This document shows, piece after piece, positions 1 to 10,758 of a DNA stretch of 64,000 nt (positions are counted from its first letter, which is position 1; the number at the start of each line of letters is the position of its first letter). The stretch is from contig NZ_BMJC01000001.1 in NCBI RefSeq assembly GCF_014642875.1, positions 1,779,335 through 1,843,334 on the forward strand, written 5' to 3'. The DNA is from Puia dinghuensis (GTDB taxonomy: Bacteria; Bacteroidota; Bacteroidia; Chitinophagales; Chitinophagaceae). The notes under the pieces are model-generated. The model did no database searches. It was not told the DNA's origin and saw only the letters and a list, made by a program, of their open reading frames with translations. The position numbers were made by a program, and so were the translations under genes.

Positions 1-3000
1 GGCGCCACACCCTCCGGGAAGGTGCAGCGCATCCAGCCCACCCGCTCAGACGCCGTCGTCTCCACCGTAGTATTATTGTCCCTGAACAAGACCCGATAGT
101 ATCCCGGCCGTGCCACCTCATCTTCATGCAGAAAAGCCCTCGGCATAAGTCCATTAACTACCGGCATCATCCTCCCCCTTCCCGCCGAACCACCCGGCCA
201 GCCGCTCATATGCCCGATACAACTAAACCAGGCTATCGAATCATCAGCATGATCATAACCACCTTCTGCCCGCGTCTCAGGCGTCATCTGCACAAACCCC
301 CAGGGGGCTACCGCACCGGGATAAGTGCCACCCTCATTCCCCCATTTGGTAACCACATCGCTCTTGGCAGTCCCGATCATCGGGTCCACATAATCCATTA
401 CACCTTTGCCTGTCGAATAAACCGCCAGCCGCCTCCCCGCAACCGTCTCCTTCCGTACGGTCACACTGTCGGGCCTGCGGCCATCTTCATCATAGATCAC
501 CAATTCATTCGCTCCCGCCTTCAACCAGCATTCAGGAATATAAAGCCCGGGAGCCGGCGTCTTCTCCGGATACCGTCCAAGGTTATGCCCATTCACCCAC
601 ACCGACCCATGCCCCAGTCCATCGACATGCACCCGGAAGATGGGATGCTCACCACGCTCCCCATAACGGGGCACCCGAAACTCCGATCGATAATAACATG
701 GTACCCCCGGCTGTCCACTATCTAGCGGTAACCAATCAACGATCTCCCCTGGCTCTGCAATTCCTCCACGCATCCGCCACCCCGTTATCTCCTGCGAACC
801 GGAAAAGTAATGCACCCGCACCGGCCGGTCGATCCCCCCTTCATTCGAATAATTTTCGATAAATACCGTCAGCACCAACGGCCGCTGCAGAGTATCCAAT
901 CGATCGAGGTTCACCCGAAAAGGAATATTCCACCCTTCGTGCCGCAACAGCATATGCCCATTGAGAAATATAGTCGCATTCTCATCCGTACTCCTGAAAT
1001 CCAACACCCCACTGTTAGCCCCCGCCGGCGGCTCGGGCAATACCACCCCAAACCACCCAAAACCCTCCTTCCTGTCAAAAGCATCATCCCCTATTTTATA
1101 ATCGCTCCAACCAGTTGCATCCTCCAACGGCACCCGCACATCACCCGGCCCCGCCGCCCGTAAGAATCTCCAGCCCGCCAGCATTCCACCCGACGGCGCT
1201 CCCCGCTCCAACCGCACCTCACCACCAAGCCCCTTGGGGTCCGCATCCTCCATCGACCCCAAAAAACCGGCAAGCTTATCCCGCCCGTCATGCGCCGTAA
1301 AGACCGCAATCGTATGCTCGCCCTTCGTCAACCGCAGCGGTGCCTCCCCTTCATGCAAATTCACTACCCCCGCAACCGCTCCATCCACAAACACAGTCGC
1401 CCGATCGCCCCCCTGCATCCGTAACGTATAGTCTCCATTGACATCGATCCGCACAATAGCACGATACCAGGCATCCGGCGTAACATTACCATCAGCACCC
1501 ATTTGCAAAGGCCGCTCACTATGCAGCCAATCCCGATCGTCAAAACCCACAGCCGCCGGCTCACCTGCCACCTTCTGCCGCCACGGCGATAATAGCACCA
1601 CCGAATCCACGCGGGCAACCGCCGCCATATCACCTCGAGCCGCCGAAACCGCGGAAGCCCTCGTCTCCGACCGCAACACCCATTCTTCACCTGCCGCCCC
1701 ATAGCACCTCAACAGCCCCCCGGGCTCCTCGCCGCCAAACGTCTCCGTCCCAACGGAAAACATCTTCCCTCGCATTCGCACATCCCCGACATAATCAGCC
1801 CCACAAACAACATAATGCTTGCCACCCGATTCGACAAACCAGGTCTGATCCGCCATCCGCCTGCTCACCACCAACACCCGCAGCGTCTCATCACCCGCCC
1901 GGATCACCACCTCCACCGGCGCCGCCGACACTACCGTATCCAATTTCTTCGACCTCCCGCCGGCAATAAATTCCAACCTTACCGGGCGACCTTCCTCACC
2001 CTCGACAACCATCGTGTGTGATGCCCCATCGGATACTATCCCCATCACCCTAACCGGCGCCCATTCCAGCGTAATATGCGAACTCACCGCAAAATGATGC
2101 ACCACCGGCAGTATCTCTCCCGGCGCCAACACAACGGCAACACCCCGTACCACGGCCCGCACCGGCGTCACTCCCGGGTTATCCAAAAACACCACATCCC
2201 CCATCACACTATGCCGGGCCGTCACCCGTACACCCGTATCTTTCACCAATCCCTTCCACTGCGCCGTCGCATCCACCCCATCCGCCAGCACCCCCTGAAA
2301 ACTCCGTGCAAACAACGCAGCCCGCTTAAATGCATAATACATCGGCCGCAGATCCCCCGCCTGCCCCACCGCCGCACTATAATCGTAAGAAGCCGCATCC
2401 TCATCATTATTCGTATACCCAAAATTGCTTCCCCCATGCGCCATGTAATAGTTGTATCCGCCACCCCCATGCACAATGATCTTCCAGGTTCTACGCGCAT
2501 ATACCGCCGAATCACTCACCCCCGCGCCATAACCATTGTACCACACACTCCAAAACTCCGTCGAAAACCACGGGTTCGGCCGCGACGGGTCATCCAATCG
2601 CGCCACATCCCCACCAGCTACACCCGGCGAAGAAACCCCATCACCCGCCGGATCACTCGCATGATGCAACCCACTAAAAAAATAAGGGACCTCGAGTCCC
2701 TTCTCCAACGCGGTAGACTGCAAATGCCGGAAATAGCCATCCGGCATCGCCGTACCCCAACCCCGCTGATGCTCATTCTCCAGCTGCACCAGGATCACCG
2801 GTCCCCCATGCTGTATCTGCTGCCGGCAAACAATAGGCAGCAACCGGTCAAAATACCGATCTACATACCGGAGAAACGCCGTATTATCCTCTCTCACCCG
2901 AACCCCCGGCTTGAACCGTAACCACAACGGATAACCGCCATTGTCCCATTCCGCGCAATAATAGGGCCCCACCCTGACAATAGCATACATGCCCATCTCC

Positions 3001-5570
3001 CCCACCAGCCGCAAAAAGGCCTCCAGGTCATGATCTCCGCTGAAATCGAATTTCCCTTCCTGTGGCTCGTGAAAATTCCAAAAAGTATATACCTCGACAC
3101 AATTAAAACCCGCCCGCTGAAGCCGCTGCAACCGGTCCCGCCAAAGCTGATGCGGCACCCGCGCATATTCCATCCCCGCCGACACCAGGAAGCATCGCTT
3201 ACCCTTCACCAAAAATCCTTTCTCATCAAAATCGATATACGGCTTCGCCACCGCCGCAGCCGGGAAAATATGATCATTCGACCCTTCCACCATCGGCGCA
3301 TACTTCCGGAAAAGCTCCGTCGCCACTTCCACTGCATCGCCCTCGGGCCGCGAAGCATAGGCCTCATGCCCATTCACCCAGTGCCACTCCCAATCCTTCA
3401 CCTCCTTGTCAAAAGCCGCCCAGTCCATCTCCCCGCTCAGTATCCCCCGGTCAAGCCGCGCAAACAACAACTCCCATCGCCGTTTATAAAAACCCTTGAT
3501 CAATCCCGACCACTGCCGGTTCGAATATTCCCTCAGTTCACTCTCCTTATCCCCCCACAACGTGATCAGATCACGCGCATTCTTCTCATACAGGTCCTTC
3601 TCCGCCGAACTGACCCCACAGGCCCGGGCATCATGTATCCACTTGCCCAACAGGAAATCGGTACGGGTAGCCAGCAGCCGGTCCATATCATCCATCAACG
3701 CCAGGAATTCCCGGCTACACCGGCGATAAACCACCGTATCCCGCTGCTTCCAGGCCGCAACCCACTGCTGCTGCAACGGACTGGCATAGTTGGCGAGTAC
3801 CTGCCGCGTCATATCCACCAGGTCATACCGGAATCCATCGCTTTTCCCCAAAATAGGCGCCGCCTTAACAAACAGCCCCAGGGCGCGAGCCAACACAGCC
3901 GGATCATAATCAAGATGTGTCAACACCCGGTCGATCTTCACATCGAACGTAGGCCTCGCCTGGATGATCGACTCCGGCCCGCCTTCCCCCAGCCCGCCAT
4001 GATACACACTCCCCTCCAACAACTTCCAAGCCTCATCCACCGAAGCCCAGGCCGCCGCACTCCAATCCTCACCATGATCCTCACTCGCCCCGCCGCGAAC
4101 CGCAGCCGAAGCCGAAGCCCAAACCGCCGCATCACTATATCGCTCCCTCGCATACTCCTTCAACCATGCCCCTACATCCACCGCCCCATCCTGCCACACA
4201 TTTTCCAACATCAGCTGATAAAGCGCAGGATTCTGCTCGATACCCTCCGGCGTCAGCCCAATACCCACCATCTTTCCCGATGCCGGATCATGCAGCGCCG
4301 CAGAAGGGTCAGCCGCCGCATTACTCATCCGGCCCCACAAACTAATATTCCCGCCAAAATTGTGCAGTATATTCCATATCCACGGCTTACCATAATAAGC
4401 ATTAGTCCTGTTCCAGACAGGATGACTCTCACTGTACAGATCGAGCAATATCATATGATCGTCCGGCACCGCCTTCAACAAGGCCTGTATCTGCACCGGC
4501 TGCCAGTACGACGCATTATAATGGAACATCCACCCCTGCATCACCCACACCGCCGCCGGGTCTGCCGCCGCCATGGAAGCATACACTTTCTTGCTCATCG
4601 CATCGAGATAGGTCGAATCCGTAGTAGGCGGTACATTCTCATTAAACGTATCAGCAGAATACAAATGATCCGAACCATACTCCCCCTTCTGTACTTCAAT
4701 AAACCGACGCCCGATCGCCTCGAACATGGGATCCCCCGGATCAAGAATATATACATCCGGGAATCCCGCCCCCCAATTGGTCCGCTTCACCTTCGCCGCC
4801 GGAAAACGCGCCTGGAAGGACGGCGGTACATGTCCCGTAAAAGCAGGCAACACCGGCTTCATCCCAAAAGCCCGCTCCGCAACAAGTATCTTCTTCTGCA
4901 ACTCCTTATGGCTCTCCTTCCAATGCGCAGGCAACGGCCCGCCCCAGGCATCGATGTTGCCCATCCAAAGCCAGGAGAAATAGGCCGGACCGCTAAAGAA
5001 AGCATCCAGCTCCTTATCCGTAAAGCCCATCCCCCGGTACACCTCCTGCCAGATCGCCTCTTCCCCCGTCAACGCCAGCGGCATATTGATCCCATTCATC
5101 GCCATCCAGTCGATCTCCCGCTGCCAGCGATCCCAATCCCACCAGGCCATGGAATAATTGAACGTACAATAGTTGAGATAATACCGGTAATCATACGGCG
5201 TCTTCCGGTGAACCCGCTCCTTCACCAATGGCAGCACCACAGGCAAATGCAGCGAACTCCCATTCCACGTAATAAGACAATGACAATAATGCCGCAGATA
5301 ATAGTTCAACGCCGACGCGACACTCACCCCATTGCTCCCCCGCAACACAACCCTGCCGCCGCGACTCTCCACCTCAAAAACATCCTTCCCACCCTCCGGC
5401 GCTACATACTCCACCTCGAACAAACCAGCTCGATCCTTCACCACCCGCTGTAAAAAAGCCGTCAGCGCAGGCCGGCCCAACCCACCCGGGGGCGGCGTCT
5501 GCCTCTCTACTTGCGAAAAAGCGGCCTGACACCAAAATGTCAGCGCCGCTGCAAAAACCAACTTGTGCAT
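1..5570 (-). CDS. GH89-GH35-GH92 triple glycoside hydrolase (3' end outside window)
   Basis: One uninterrupted frame of at least 1855 codons, starting at an ATG 7 bp after the SusD stop and still open at the window edge. Residues 1-20 are a Sec signal peptide. About 22-760 are an alpha-N-acetylglucosaminidase (GH89, NAGLU): seen are YYLNYCTFNYSMAWW, DTFNE (E311) and DLYSE (E381, aligning with the reported nucleophile region). About 780-1110 are a GH35 beta-galactosidase: VQLENEH (acid/base E933), PWFSTEF (nucleophile E1005) and NYYMAHGGSNFGYT; beta-sandwich/jelly-roll modules follow to about 1700, including VWVNGHNLGRY. From about residue 1725 a GH92 alpha-mannosidase begins (VDPMIGT, GGTYPGAVAPWGFVQMTPET). 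Start positions of the three modules (5570, 3173, 398) share one frame, and neither GH35 nor GH92 has its own signal peptide, so this is read as a true fusion. Predicted to trim terminal alpha-GlcNAc, beta-Gal and alpha-Man from a glycan in the periplasm or at the surface. GH92 catalytic residues lie outside the window. Confidence 0.9.
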   Translation of the reverse strand, partial: MHKLVFAAALTFWCQAAFSQVERQTPPPGGLGRPALTAFLQRVVKDRAGLFEVEYVAPEGGKDVFEVESRGGRVVLRGSNGVSVASALNYYLRHYCHCLITWNGSSLHLPVVLPLVKERVHRKTPYDYRYYLNYCTFNYSMAWWDWDRWQREIDWMAMNGINMPLALTGEEAIWQEVYRGMGFTDKELDAFFSGPAYFSWLWMGNIDAWGGPLPAHWKESHKELQKKILVAERAFGMKPVLPAFTGHVPPSFQARFPAAKVKRTNWGAGFPDVYILDPGDPMFEAIGRRFIEVQKGEYGSDHLYSADTFNENVPPTTDSTYLDAMSKKVYASMAAADPAAVWVMQGWMFHYNASYWQPVQIQALLKAVPDDHMILLDLYSESHPVWNRTNAYYGKPWIWNILHNFGGNISLWGRMSNAAADPSAALHDPASGKMVGIGLTPEGIEQNPALYQLMLENVWQDGAVDVGAWLKEYARERYSDAAVWASASAAVRGGASEDHGEDWSAAAWASVDEAWKLLEGSVYHGGLGEGGPESIIQARPTFDVKIDRVLTHLDYDPAVLARALGLFVKAAPILGKSDGFRYDLVDMTRQVLANYASPLQQQWVAAWKQRDTVVYRRCSREFLALMDDMDRLLATRTDFLLGKWIHDARACGVSSAEKDLYEKNARDLITLWGDKESELREYSNRQWSGLIKGFYKRRWELLFARLDRGILSGEMDWAAFDKEVKDWEWHWVNGHEAYASRPEGDAVEVATELFRKYAPMVEGSNDHIFPAAAVAKPYIDFDEKGFLVKGKRCFLVSAGMEYARVPHQLWRDRLQRLQRAGFNCVEVYTFWNFHEPQEGKFDFSGDHDLEAFLRLVGEMGMYAIVRVGPYYCAEWDNGGYPLWLRFKPGVRVREDNTAFLRYVDRYFDRLLPIVCRQQIQHGGPVILVQLENEHQRGWGTAMPDGYFRHLQSTALEKGLEVPYFFSGLHHASDPAGDGVSSPGVAGGDVARLDDPSRPNPWFSTEFWSVWYNGYGAGVSDSAVYARRTWKIIVHGGGGYNYYMAHGGSNFGYTNNDEDAASYDYSAAVGQAGDLRPMYYAFKRAALFARSFQGVLADGVDATAQWKGLVKDTGVRVTARHSVMGDVVFLDNPGVTPVRAVVRGVAVVLAPGEILPVVHHFAVSSHITLEWAPVRVMGIVSDGASHTMVVEGEEGRPVRLEFIAGGRSKKLDTVVSAAPVEVVIRAGDETLRVLVVSRRMADQTWFVESGGKHYVVCGADYVGDVRMRGKMFSVGTETFGGEEPGGLLRCYGAAGEEWVLRSETRASAVSAARGDMAAVARVDSVVLLSPWRQKVAGEPAAVGFDDRDWLHSERPLQMGADGNVTPDAWYRAIVRIDVNGDYTLRMQGGDRATVFVDGAVAGVVNLHEGEAPLRLTKGEHTIAVFTAHDGRDKLAGFLGSMEDADPKGLGGEVRLERGAPSGGMLAGWRFLRAAGPGDVRVPLEDATGWSDYKIGDDAFDRKEGFGWFGVVLPEPPAGANSGVLDFRSTDENATIFLNGHMLLRHEGWNIPFRVNLDRLDTLQRPLVLTVFIENYSNEGGIDRPVRVHYFSGSQEITGWRMRGGIAEPGEIVDWLPLDSGQPGVPCYYRSEFRVPRYGERGEHPIFRVHVDGLGHGSVWVNGHNLGRYPEKTPAPGLYIPECWLKAGANELVIYDEDGRRPDSVTVRKETVAGRRLAVYSTGKGVMDYVDPMIGTAKSDVVTKWGNEGGTYPGAVAPWGFVQMTPETRAEGGYDHADDSIAWFSCIGHMSGWPGGSAGRGRMMPVVNGLMPRAFLHEDEVARPGYYRVLFRDNNTTVETTASERVGWMRCTFPEGVA

Positions 5571-5577
5571 GAAATAG

Positions 5578-7155
5578 TTAATAATTCGGGTTTTGCACGA
5601 TCACCCCCTTGCTCTCATCGATTATCTCCTGGGGAATCGGCATATAATAATCTTTTGGCCGTACAAAGGTACGGGAAGGAATGACGACCGAACCATTATA
5701 TGGCGGCAAAGGTGAAGCCGATTTTGGCTTACCGACAATCGTATCCAGATTGATCAGCTTGTCCTTGTCCCACCGCAGCAGGTCCTGCCAACGGATATTC
5801 TCCCCGGCCAGCTCCACCCTGCGCTCATGGATCAGCTGGTTCATCCCCGCGCCCGATACCGGCAACAGACCCGCCCGCTTCCGTACGGCATTGATCTCTA
5901 CGTCACCGCTACCCGCACCGTTGAGCCTGATCTTGGCCTCGGCAACAAGCAGGTATACGTCGGACGAACGCAACAACGGCTGCTTCAGGTCATAGTCGAC
6001 GCCGCCATCCCCACTGGGCATAAAGGCCGTATACTTTTTGATACAATACCCGGTAGTGGACATACTCGGCAGCATCCGGCCGGTGGACGCACCCGCCATT
6101 CCTAAAAACATCTGGTAAGCATCCCCCGCGCCGATCGTCGTCATATTCGTCTGGTTGGGAATAGAATCCCCCACCGAGATAAGCGTCGCCTTCTTCCGCA
6201 CCGAATCCCCCGGCTCGAACGACTCGGCAAAATTCTCCGTCGGATGGTGAAAGCCCCAACCCTGCCAGGCCCTTGGAGTAAAATAGGTGCTGATCGCCGA
6301 TGCCGGAACATTGGAGATCTCCTGGTTCTTGTTCCACACCGCAAACAGTATCTCCGTATTGCTCTCCTGGTTGCCCAGGGTGAAGTTATCGGTATAATGG
6401 GTCGCAAGCGCATAATTACCATCGCCCGTCACATTCGACCCGTACTGGACGGCCTGCTGCAGCTTGTCCTCAAACATATACAACTTACACAGCATCCCCC
6501 AGGCAGCACCCTTGCTTACCCTCCCCTTGTCTGCGTCATCATAGGTCTCGGGCAGAAGGCTCGCAGCCTGCAAAAAGTCCGACTCCGCCTGCGCCCGGAT
6601 ACTGTCGACAGAAGATTTGGGAACATTATAACTGGCTGCTGTAACGTTCTTCTCCGTTATCAGCGGCACCGAACCATAGATCTGGCTCAGCACAAAATAG
6701 GCATACCCCCGCAGGAAATAAGCCTCACCCATACTCCGGTTCCTGATCGCACTGTCCATCACCGGAACCTTGGGAATATAGAGTATGGCATTATTCGCCC
6801 GCCCAATCTGCTCATACGCAAACGGCCACGTGATATAGATCAGCTGCAGCGTCGGGTCTATCTGAAAATTCTGGATATACTTGAAATCCGGGTGATCGCC
6901 GTCTACACAGATATCATCGGACTGGTCATCATAGGCATACAGGTCATGCCCGATCCAGTCCTCTGTATATAAGATATTATAGATCCCCAGCACCCCGGCA
7001 ATGACATCGCTCTGGTTGCGCCAGTAATTGGCAGTCGTATATTCCCCGCTGGGGTTCTGGTCCAAAGGCTTCTTGGTACAACCGGCGCTGAACAGGACAA
7101 TGCCCGTCGCAACGATCGACAAAAGCAAACAGTTTCTATAGTTAATGCGTCGCAT
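5578..7155 (-). CDS. SusD/RagB family glycan-binding outer-membrane lipoprotein
   Basis: 525 residues, usual size for SusD. Lipobox LFSAGC puts the lipidated cysteine at residue 26. The N-terminal region (NPSGEYTTANYWRNQSDVIAG) and the C-terminal HERRVELAGENIRWQDLLRW block are the family signatures; the middle is helical TPR-like as in SusD. It should form the lid over the SusC channel and bind the oligosaccharide at the cell surface. It lies 22 bp after the SusC stop and 7 bp before the triple glycosidase, so the three are one transcription unit. Ligand cannot be read from sequence; the hydrolases downstream suggest a glycoprotein-type glycan. Confidence 0.95.
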   Translation of the reverse strand: MRRINYRNCLLLSIVATGIVLFSAGCTKKPLDQNPSGEYTTANYWRNQSDVIAGVLGIYNILYTEDWIGHDLYAYDDQSDDICVDGDHPDFKYIQNFQIDPTLQLIYITWPFAYEQIGRANNAILYIPKVPVMDSAIRNRSMGEAYFLRGYAYFVLSQIYGSVPLITEKNVTAASYNVPKSSVDSIRAQAESDFLQAASLLPETYDDADKGRVSKGAAWGMLCKLYMFEDKLQQAVQYGSNVTGDGNYALATHYTDNFTLGNQESNTEILFAVWNKNQEISNVPASAISTYFTPRAWQGWGFHHPTENFAESFEPGDSVRKKATLISVGDSIPNQTNMTTIGAGDAYQMFLGMAGASTGRMLPSMSTTGYCIKKYTAFMPSGDGGVDYDLKQPLLRSSDVYLLVAEAKIRLNGAGSGDVEINAVRKRAGLLPVSGAGMNQLIHERRVELAGENIRWQDLLRWDKDKLINLDTIVGKPKSASPLPPYNGSVVIPSRTFVRPKDYYMPIPQEIIDESKGVIVQNPNY

Positions 7156-7177
7156 CTTCGTTCTTCGTTTTAATGAA

Positions 7178-10100
7178 CTAAAAATTTACAGTGGCGCCGG
7201 CCATCACGGTCCGCGTCGCCGGGTATTGCGCAAGATCAACTCCCCGTTGCAACCCCGGTGTGGAAGAGCCCGGATTGGTATACCCCAGCTCCGGCGTATA
7301 CCCCGGATATTTCGTCAGCATGAACACATTGTACATACTGCCATAAACCCTGATCTCAGGTAGATTCCAGTCGCCGATGGTCACCTTCGGCAGCGTATAG
7401 CCAATGGTCAGGTTCTTGAGCGAAAGATAATCGCCCTTGAAGACCCACAGATCGGATGACCGGTAATTGTTATTTAGGTTGTTGATGCTAAGCCGCGGAA
7501 TGCTGTTGCTGGTGCCAGCCCCGTGCCACCTGTTCTTTTCGTCGGCATACCAGTTGTACACCTGGGTGGCATCCAAACCCGAAAGCCGGTCGGCATCATA
7601 TAGCTGGAAGCCCGTCGCGCCAACAAAATTAAAGGCCAGGTCAAATCGCGAATAGTTCACCGTTCCATGAAAGCCAAAGACAAAATGCGGGTTGGGGTCG
7701 CCCAGCCGTACCCGGTCCTTATCGTTGATGATCCCGTCGCCATTGATGTCCCTGAATCGCACATCACCCGGCTTGATATTCGCCTTGTTGGGGTCGTTGG
7801 CGACATTGGGGTCCTTGTCGATATCGGCCTGCGACTGATAAAGTCCCGCCGTCTTGAACCCATAGAAGGAAGCGATCGGCTGCCCCTCATAGGTGCGCGA
7901 AATATCCACATTCTCCCGGCCATAAGGCGTAGAAGCCAGATAGGTGGAGTTCCCATACAAGCGAGTGATCTTGTTGTGGAGGAATGACCCGTTAGCGCCA
8001 AGCGAATAGCTCACCTTGCCGGCCTTGTTCTGATAGTTCACCTCGATCTCGATGCCATGGTTGTTCAGCTCGCCCAGGTTGTAATCAGGTAAGGTGATAT
8101 TACCCGGGTCATCAGGCAGGTTGTTCTGGGCGCCAAAGGTCTCCACTATCTGGTAAGGGATCAGCATGTCCGAAGTATTCTTATTGAAATACGTTATCGT
8201 ACCCGTCAGATGATTGTTAAGCGCAGCCAGTTCCAACGCGATCGTCGTCGTCACCGCCTTCTCCCAGGTAATGTTCGGATTGGCAAGACTGGTGACATAC
8301 GCCCCGTTCAAATAGGTAGTCCCCGTTCCCAGGCTGTAGCCATAGCCGCCGCCTCCCGTTCCGCCGCTGCCGCCATAACCGATGATGCCCAGGTATTGAA
8401 AATCGCCCACATTCTGGTTACCCAATTGCCCCCAGCCGCCGGTGAGTTTCACGGAATTGATGATGTTCTTCAACCCATCACCATAGAACTTCTCATCCGA
8501 CAACCGCCAGCCGGCCGAGAAAGCCGGGAAATACCCCCAGCGCTTGCCCGGCGCAAACTTGCTCGACCCATCAGCCCTGAAGGTCGCCGTCAGCAGGTAC
8601 TTGTTCATAAAGGAGTAGTTACCTCTCACGAAGTAGGATTGCAGCCCCCAGGGATTGTAATTGTAACCATAGTTGGAAGCCGAACTGCTGGTCCCAAGGC
8701 TCAGCACTCGCTGGTCCTGGCTGGTATCCGAGAACCCCGACCGTGAAGCCCCGAACGAATTACCGCTATAGGTCTGGGCAGAATAGCCACCCGTCAGCGT
8801 AACGTTATGCACCCCGCCAAAGAGGTGGTTATAGGTTAGATAATATTCCTCGAGGAAGGTATTGCTCTTAAAGAACGACTGCTGCAACGAGGCGATGGAA
8901 GGCCCGCGGGTCTGGTTGGGCATGGCATTGTCAAACTCATAATACTCATTGCTGGTATGATCATACCCATAGTTGGCCCGCAGCTTCAGCCCCGTTATGA
9001 TCTCCAGCTCGGCATACCCGTTGGCTAACAAGTGATCGTTCTTGTTGTATTTCTGTTGCTCGGTTGCCGTCGCCACAGGGTTATTGATATCCCCCAGTTG
9101 GTTGTCGGCCTGCGAAGTTCCCCAGCTGCCATCGGAGTTAACCACCGGGATAGCCGGGTTGAAGCGGATAGCGCTCCACACCAGACCGGTCTGTGAAGAC
9201 TTGGTATTCGGCGCTGCCCCATCTGTGTAAGAATAAACGACATTTTCGCCAACCCTGAACCGGCTGCCGATCTTATGTTCGGAATTGATCCGGCCGCTAT
9301 ACCGCTTAAAATAGGAATTGATGATCATCCCTTTCTCATTGTAATAGTTGCCTGATATGCTATAATTGGAATTCGCATTCCCACCCCTCAGCGCAACGTC
9401 CGCATTCTGCACATCCCCATTCCCCATCAAAGCCCGCTGCCAGTCCGTTCGCTGCTTAGCATAATAAGAATTACCCCAAATGGTAGGAACAGTCAACCCA
9501 TCGTTGGTATAGGCCTCGGTCTTCAACGCCACCAGATCGGGCGCCTGCAACATCGGCAGGAATTTCACCGGGCTCTTAGTACCTGCATATACATTCGCCG
9601 ACGGCTTCAGCTGTTGATCATAACTTCCCTTTTTTGTCGTGATCAGCACCACCCCGTTGGCCGCGCGGCTACCATAGATGGCCGAAGCAGACGCATCCTT
9701 CAATATCTCGATGGAGGCGATGTCATTGGCATTGATGTCGTTCAGGCCACCCGTAGAAGGCACCCCGTCGATCACATATAACGGATCGGAATTATTCACC
9801 GTACCCGTTCCCAATACCCGGATACTGGGAACACTGCCGGGCGAACCGTCATCCCTGACGATATCCACCCCCGTAGCCCGGCCCTGGATGGCGTCGGCGG
9901 CATTGCTCACCGGAACATTTTTGATATCCTCACCCTTCACACTGCTGATGCTGCCGGTGACATCACGCTTGCGCTGCGTACCATAACCAACCACCACCGC
10001 ATCGACCAGCCCCGTGGCAGCCGGTTGGAGGGCGACGGCCAGGTTCACCACTTCTCCGCCCACTGTAACGGTTCTCACCACCGTCTTATATCCTACATGG

Positions 10101-10657
10101 GAGATCTCCACCTGGTAGGTGCCGGCGGGAATATTGAGCTCGAACTTCCCGTCCTTGTCGGTTACCGTCCCGGTGCTTAACCCTTTTACCGTGACGGCAG
10201 CCCCTTCCAGCGGAGCGTTGGTCTCATCCTTTATCACCCCCCGGACAGGCCCCGATGCCGGCGCCGGCGCTTCCGCAACGACGACATGCGGCTCTTCCTT
10301 CTCTTTTACAATGATGGTCTTGTCCTGAACTACATAAGTAAAAGGCTGATCTTTAAAACAAAGCGTCAACACCTCTTCCACCGTGGCATTATGCACCTTG
10401 ATCGTGACTTTCTTCGCCTTCGCCAGCATATGGCTGTTGAACAAAAAGTTGTACCCGGTTTGTTGTTGAAGACTTTCGAACACCTGCTCGAGAGTGGCAT
10501 TCTTTTTCGATAACGTCACGGTCTGCGAAAGCCCCGAGGCGCTTAGCTGGAGGGAGGCGGCAAGCAAAAAGATCGCAGTTAATCTCATAATCAAGAGCGT
10601 TTTGGCTGGCAAAAGCTCTCTTCCACGCAGGGCTTTGCCATCTGCAGTTAGATTCAT
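7178..10657 (-). CDS. SusC/RagA TonB-dependent outer-membrane transporter with STN domain
   Basis: 1159 residues. A long N-terminal extension precedes the signal peptide (second possible start at 10588, MRLTAIFLLAAS); this layout is common in Chitinophagaceae SusC proteins, so the longer start is kept. An STN (secretin/TonB N-terminal) domain spans about 49-115, a carboxypeptidase-regulatory-like beta domain about 136-215, and the plug begins near 220 with VDAVVVGYGTQRKRDVTGSI and carries PLYVIDGVPSTGG and ASAIYGSRAANGVVLITTKKG-type motifs; the rest is a 22-strand barrel. The STN domain implies signalling to the FecR protein encoded just upstream, so substrate uptake should switch on its own transcription through the sigma factor. 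Partner of the SusD that follows. Confidence 0.95.
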   Translation of the reverse strand: MNLTADGKALRGRELLPAKTLLIMRLTAIFLLAASLQLSASGLSQTVTLSKKNATLEQVFESLQQQTGYNFLFNSHMLAKAKKVTIKVHNATVEEVLTLCFKDQPFTYVVQDKTIIVKEKEEPHVVVAEAPAPASGPVRGVIKDETNAPLEGAAVTVKGLSTGTVTDKDGKFELNIPAGTYQVEISHVGYKTVVRTVTVGGEVVNLAVALQPAATGLVDAVVVGYGTQRKRDVTGSISSVKGEDIKNVPVSNAADAIQGRATGVDIVRDDGSPGSVPSIRVLGTGTVNNSDPLYVIDGVPSTGGLNDINANDIASIEILKDASASAIYGSRAANGVVLITTKKGSYDQQLKPSANVYAGTKSPVKFLPMLQAPDLVALKTEAYTNDGLTVPTIWGNSYYAKQRTDWQRALMGNGDVQNADVALRGGNANSNYSISGNYYNEKGMIINSYFKRYSGRINSEHKIGSRFRVGENVVYSYTDGAAPNTKSSQTGLVWSAIRFNPAIPVVNSDGSWGTSQADNQLGDINNPVATATEQQKYNKNDHLLANGYAELEIITGLKLRANYGYDHTSNEYYEFDNAMPNQTRGPSIASLQQSFFKSNTFLEEYYLTYNHLFGGVHNVTLTGGYSAQTYSGNSFGASRSGFSDTSQDQRVLSLGTSSSASNYGYNYNPWGLQSYFVRGNYSFMNKYLLTATFRADGSSKFAPGKRWGYFPAFSAGWRLSDEKFYGDGLKNIINSVKLTGGWGQLGNQNVGDFQYLGIIGYGGSGGTGGGGYGYSLGTGTTYLNGAYVTSLANPNITWEKAVTTTIALELAALNNHLTGTITYFNKNTSDMLIPYQIVETFGAQNNLPDDPGNITLPDYNLGELNNHGIEIEVNYQNKAGKVSYSLGANGSFLHNKITRLYGNSTYLASTPYGRENVDISRTYEGQPIASFYGFKTAGLYQSQADIDKDPNVANDPNKANIKPGDVRFRDINGDGIINDKDRVRLGDPNPHFVFGFHGTVNYSRFDLAFNFVGATGFQLYDADRLSGLDATQVYNWYADEKNRWHGAGTSNSIPRLSINNLNNNYRSSDLWVFKGDYLSLKNLTIGYTLPKVTIGDWNLPEIRVYGSMYNVFMLTKYPGYTPELGYTNPGSSTPGLQRGVDLAQYPATRTVMAGATVNF

Positions 10658-10758
10658 ACTTTTGAGAAGTTTGGTTAATCAATCAGTGTCATTCGCATTG
10701 GCCTGTAGCAGATAACCAGATCATTCACCGGGGGCGGGTCCAAGCGCCCCTGGTTTTT

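Noticed and set aside
2076-2921. 281-codon + strand frame
   Set aside because: Antisense shadow of the GH35 module with the same skewed composition.
3030-5453. 807-codon open frame on the + strand
   Set aside because: Antisense to the GH89 module, full of Arg/Pro/His/Ile as expected for the shadow of a GC-rich gene; no domain or signal.
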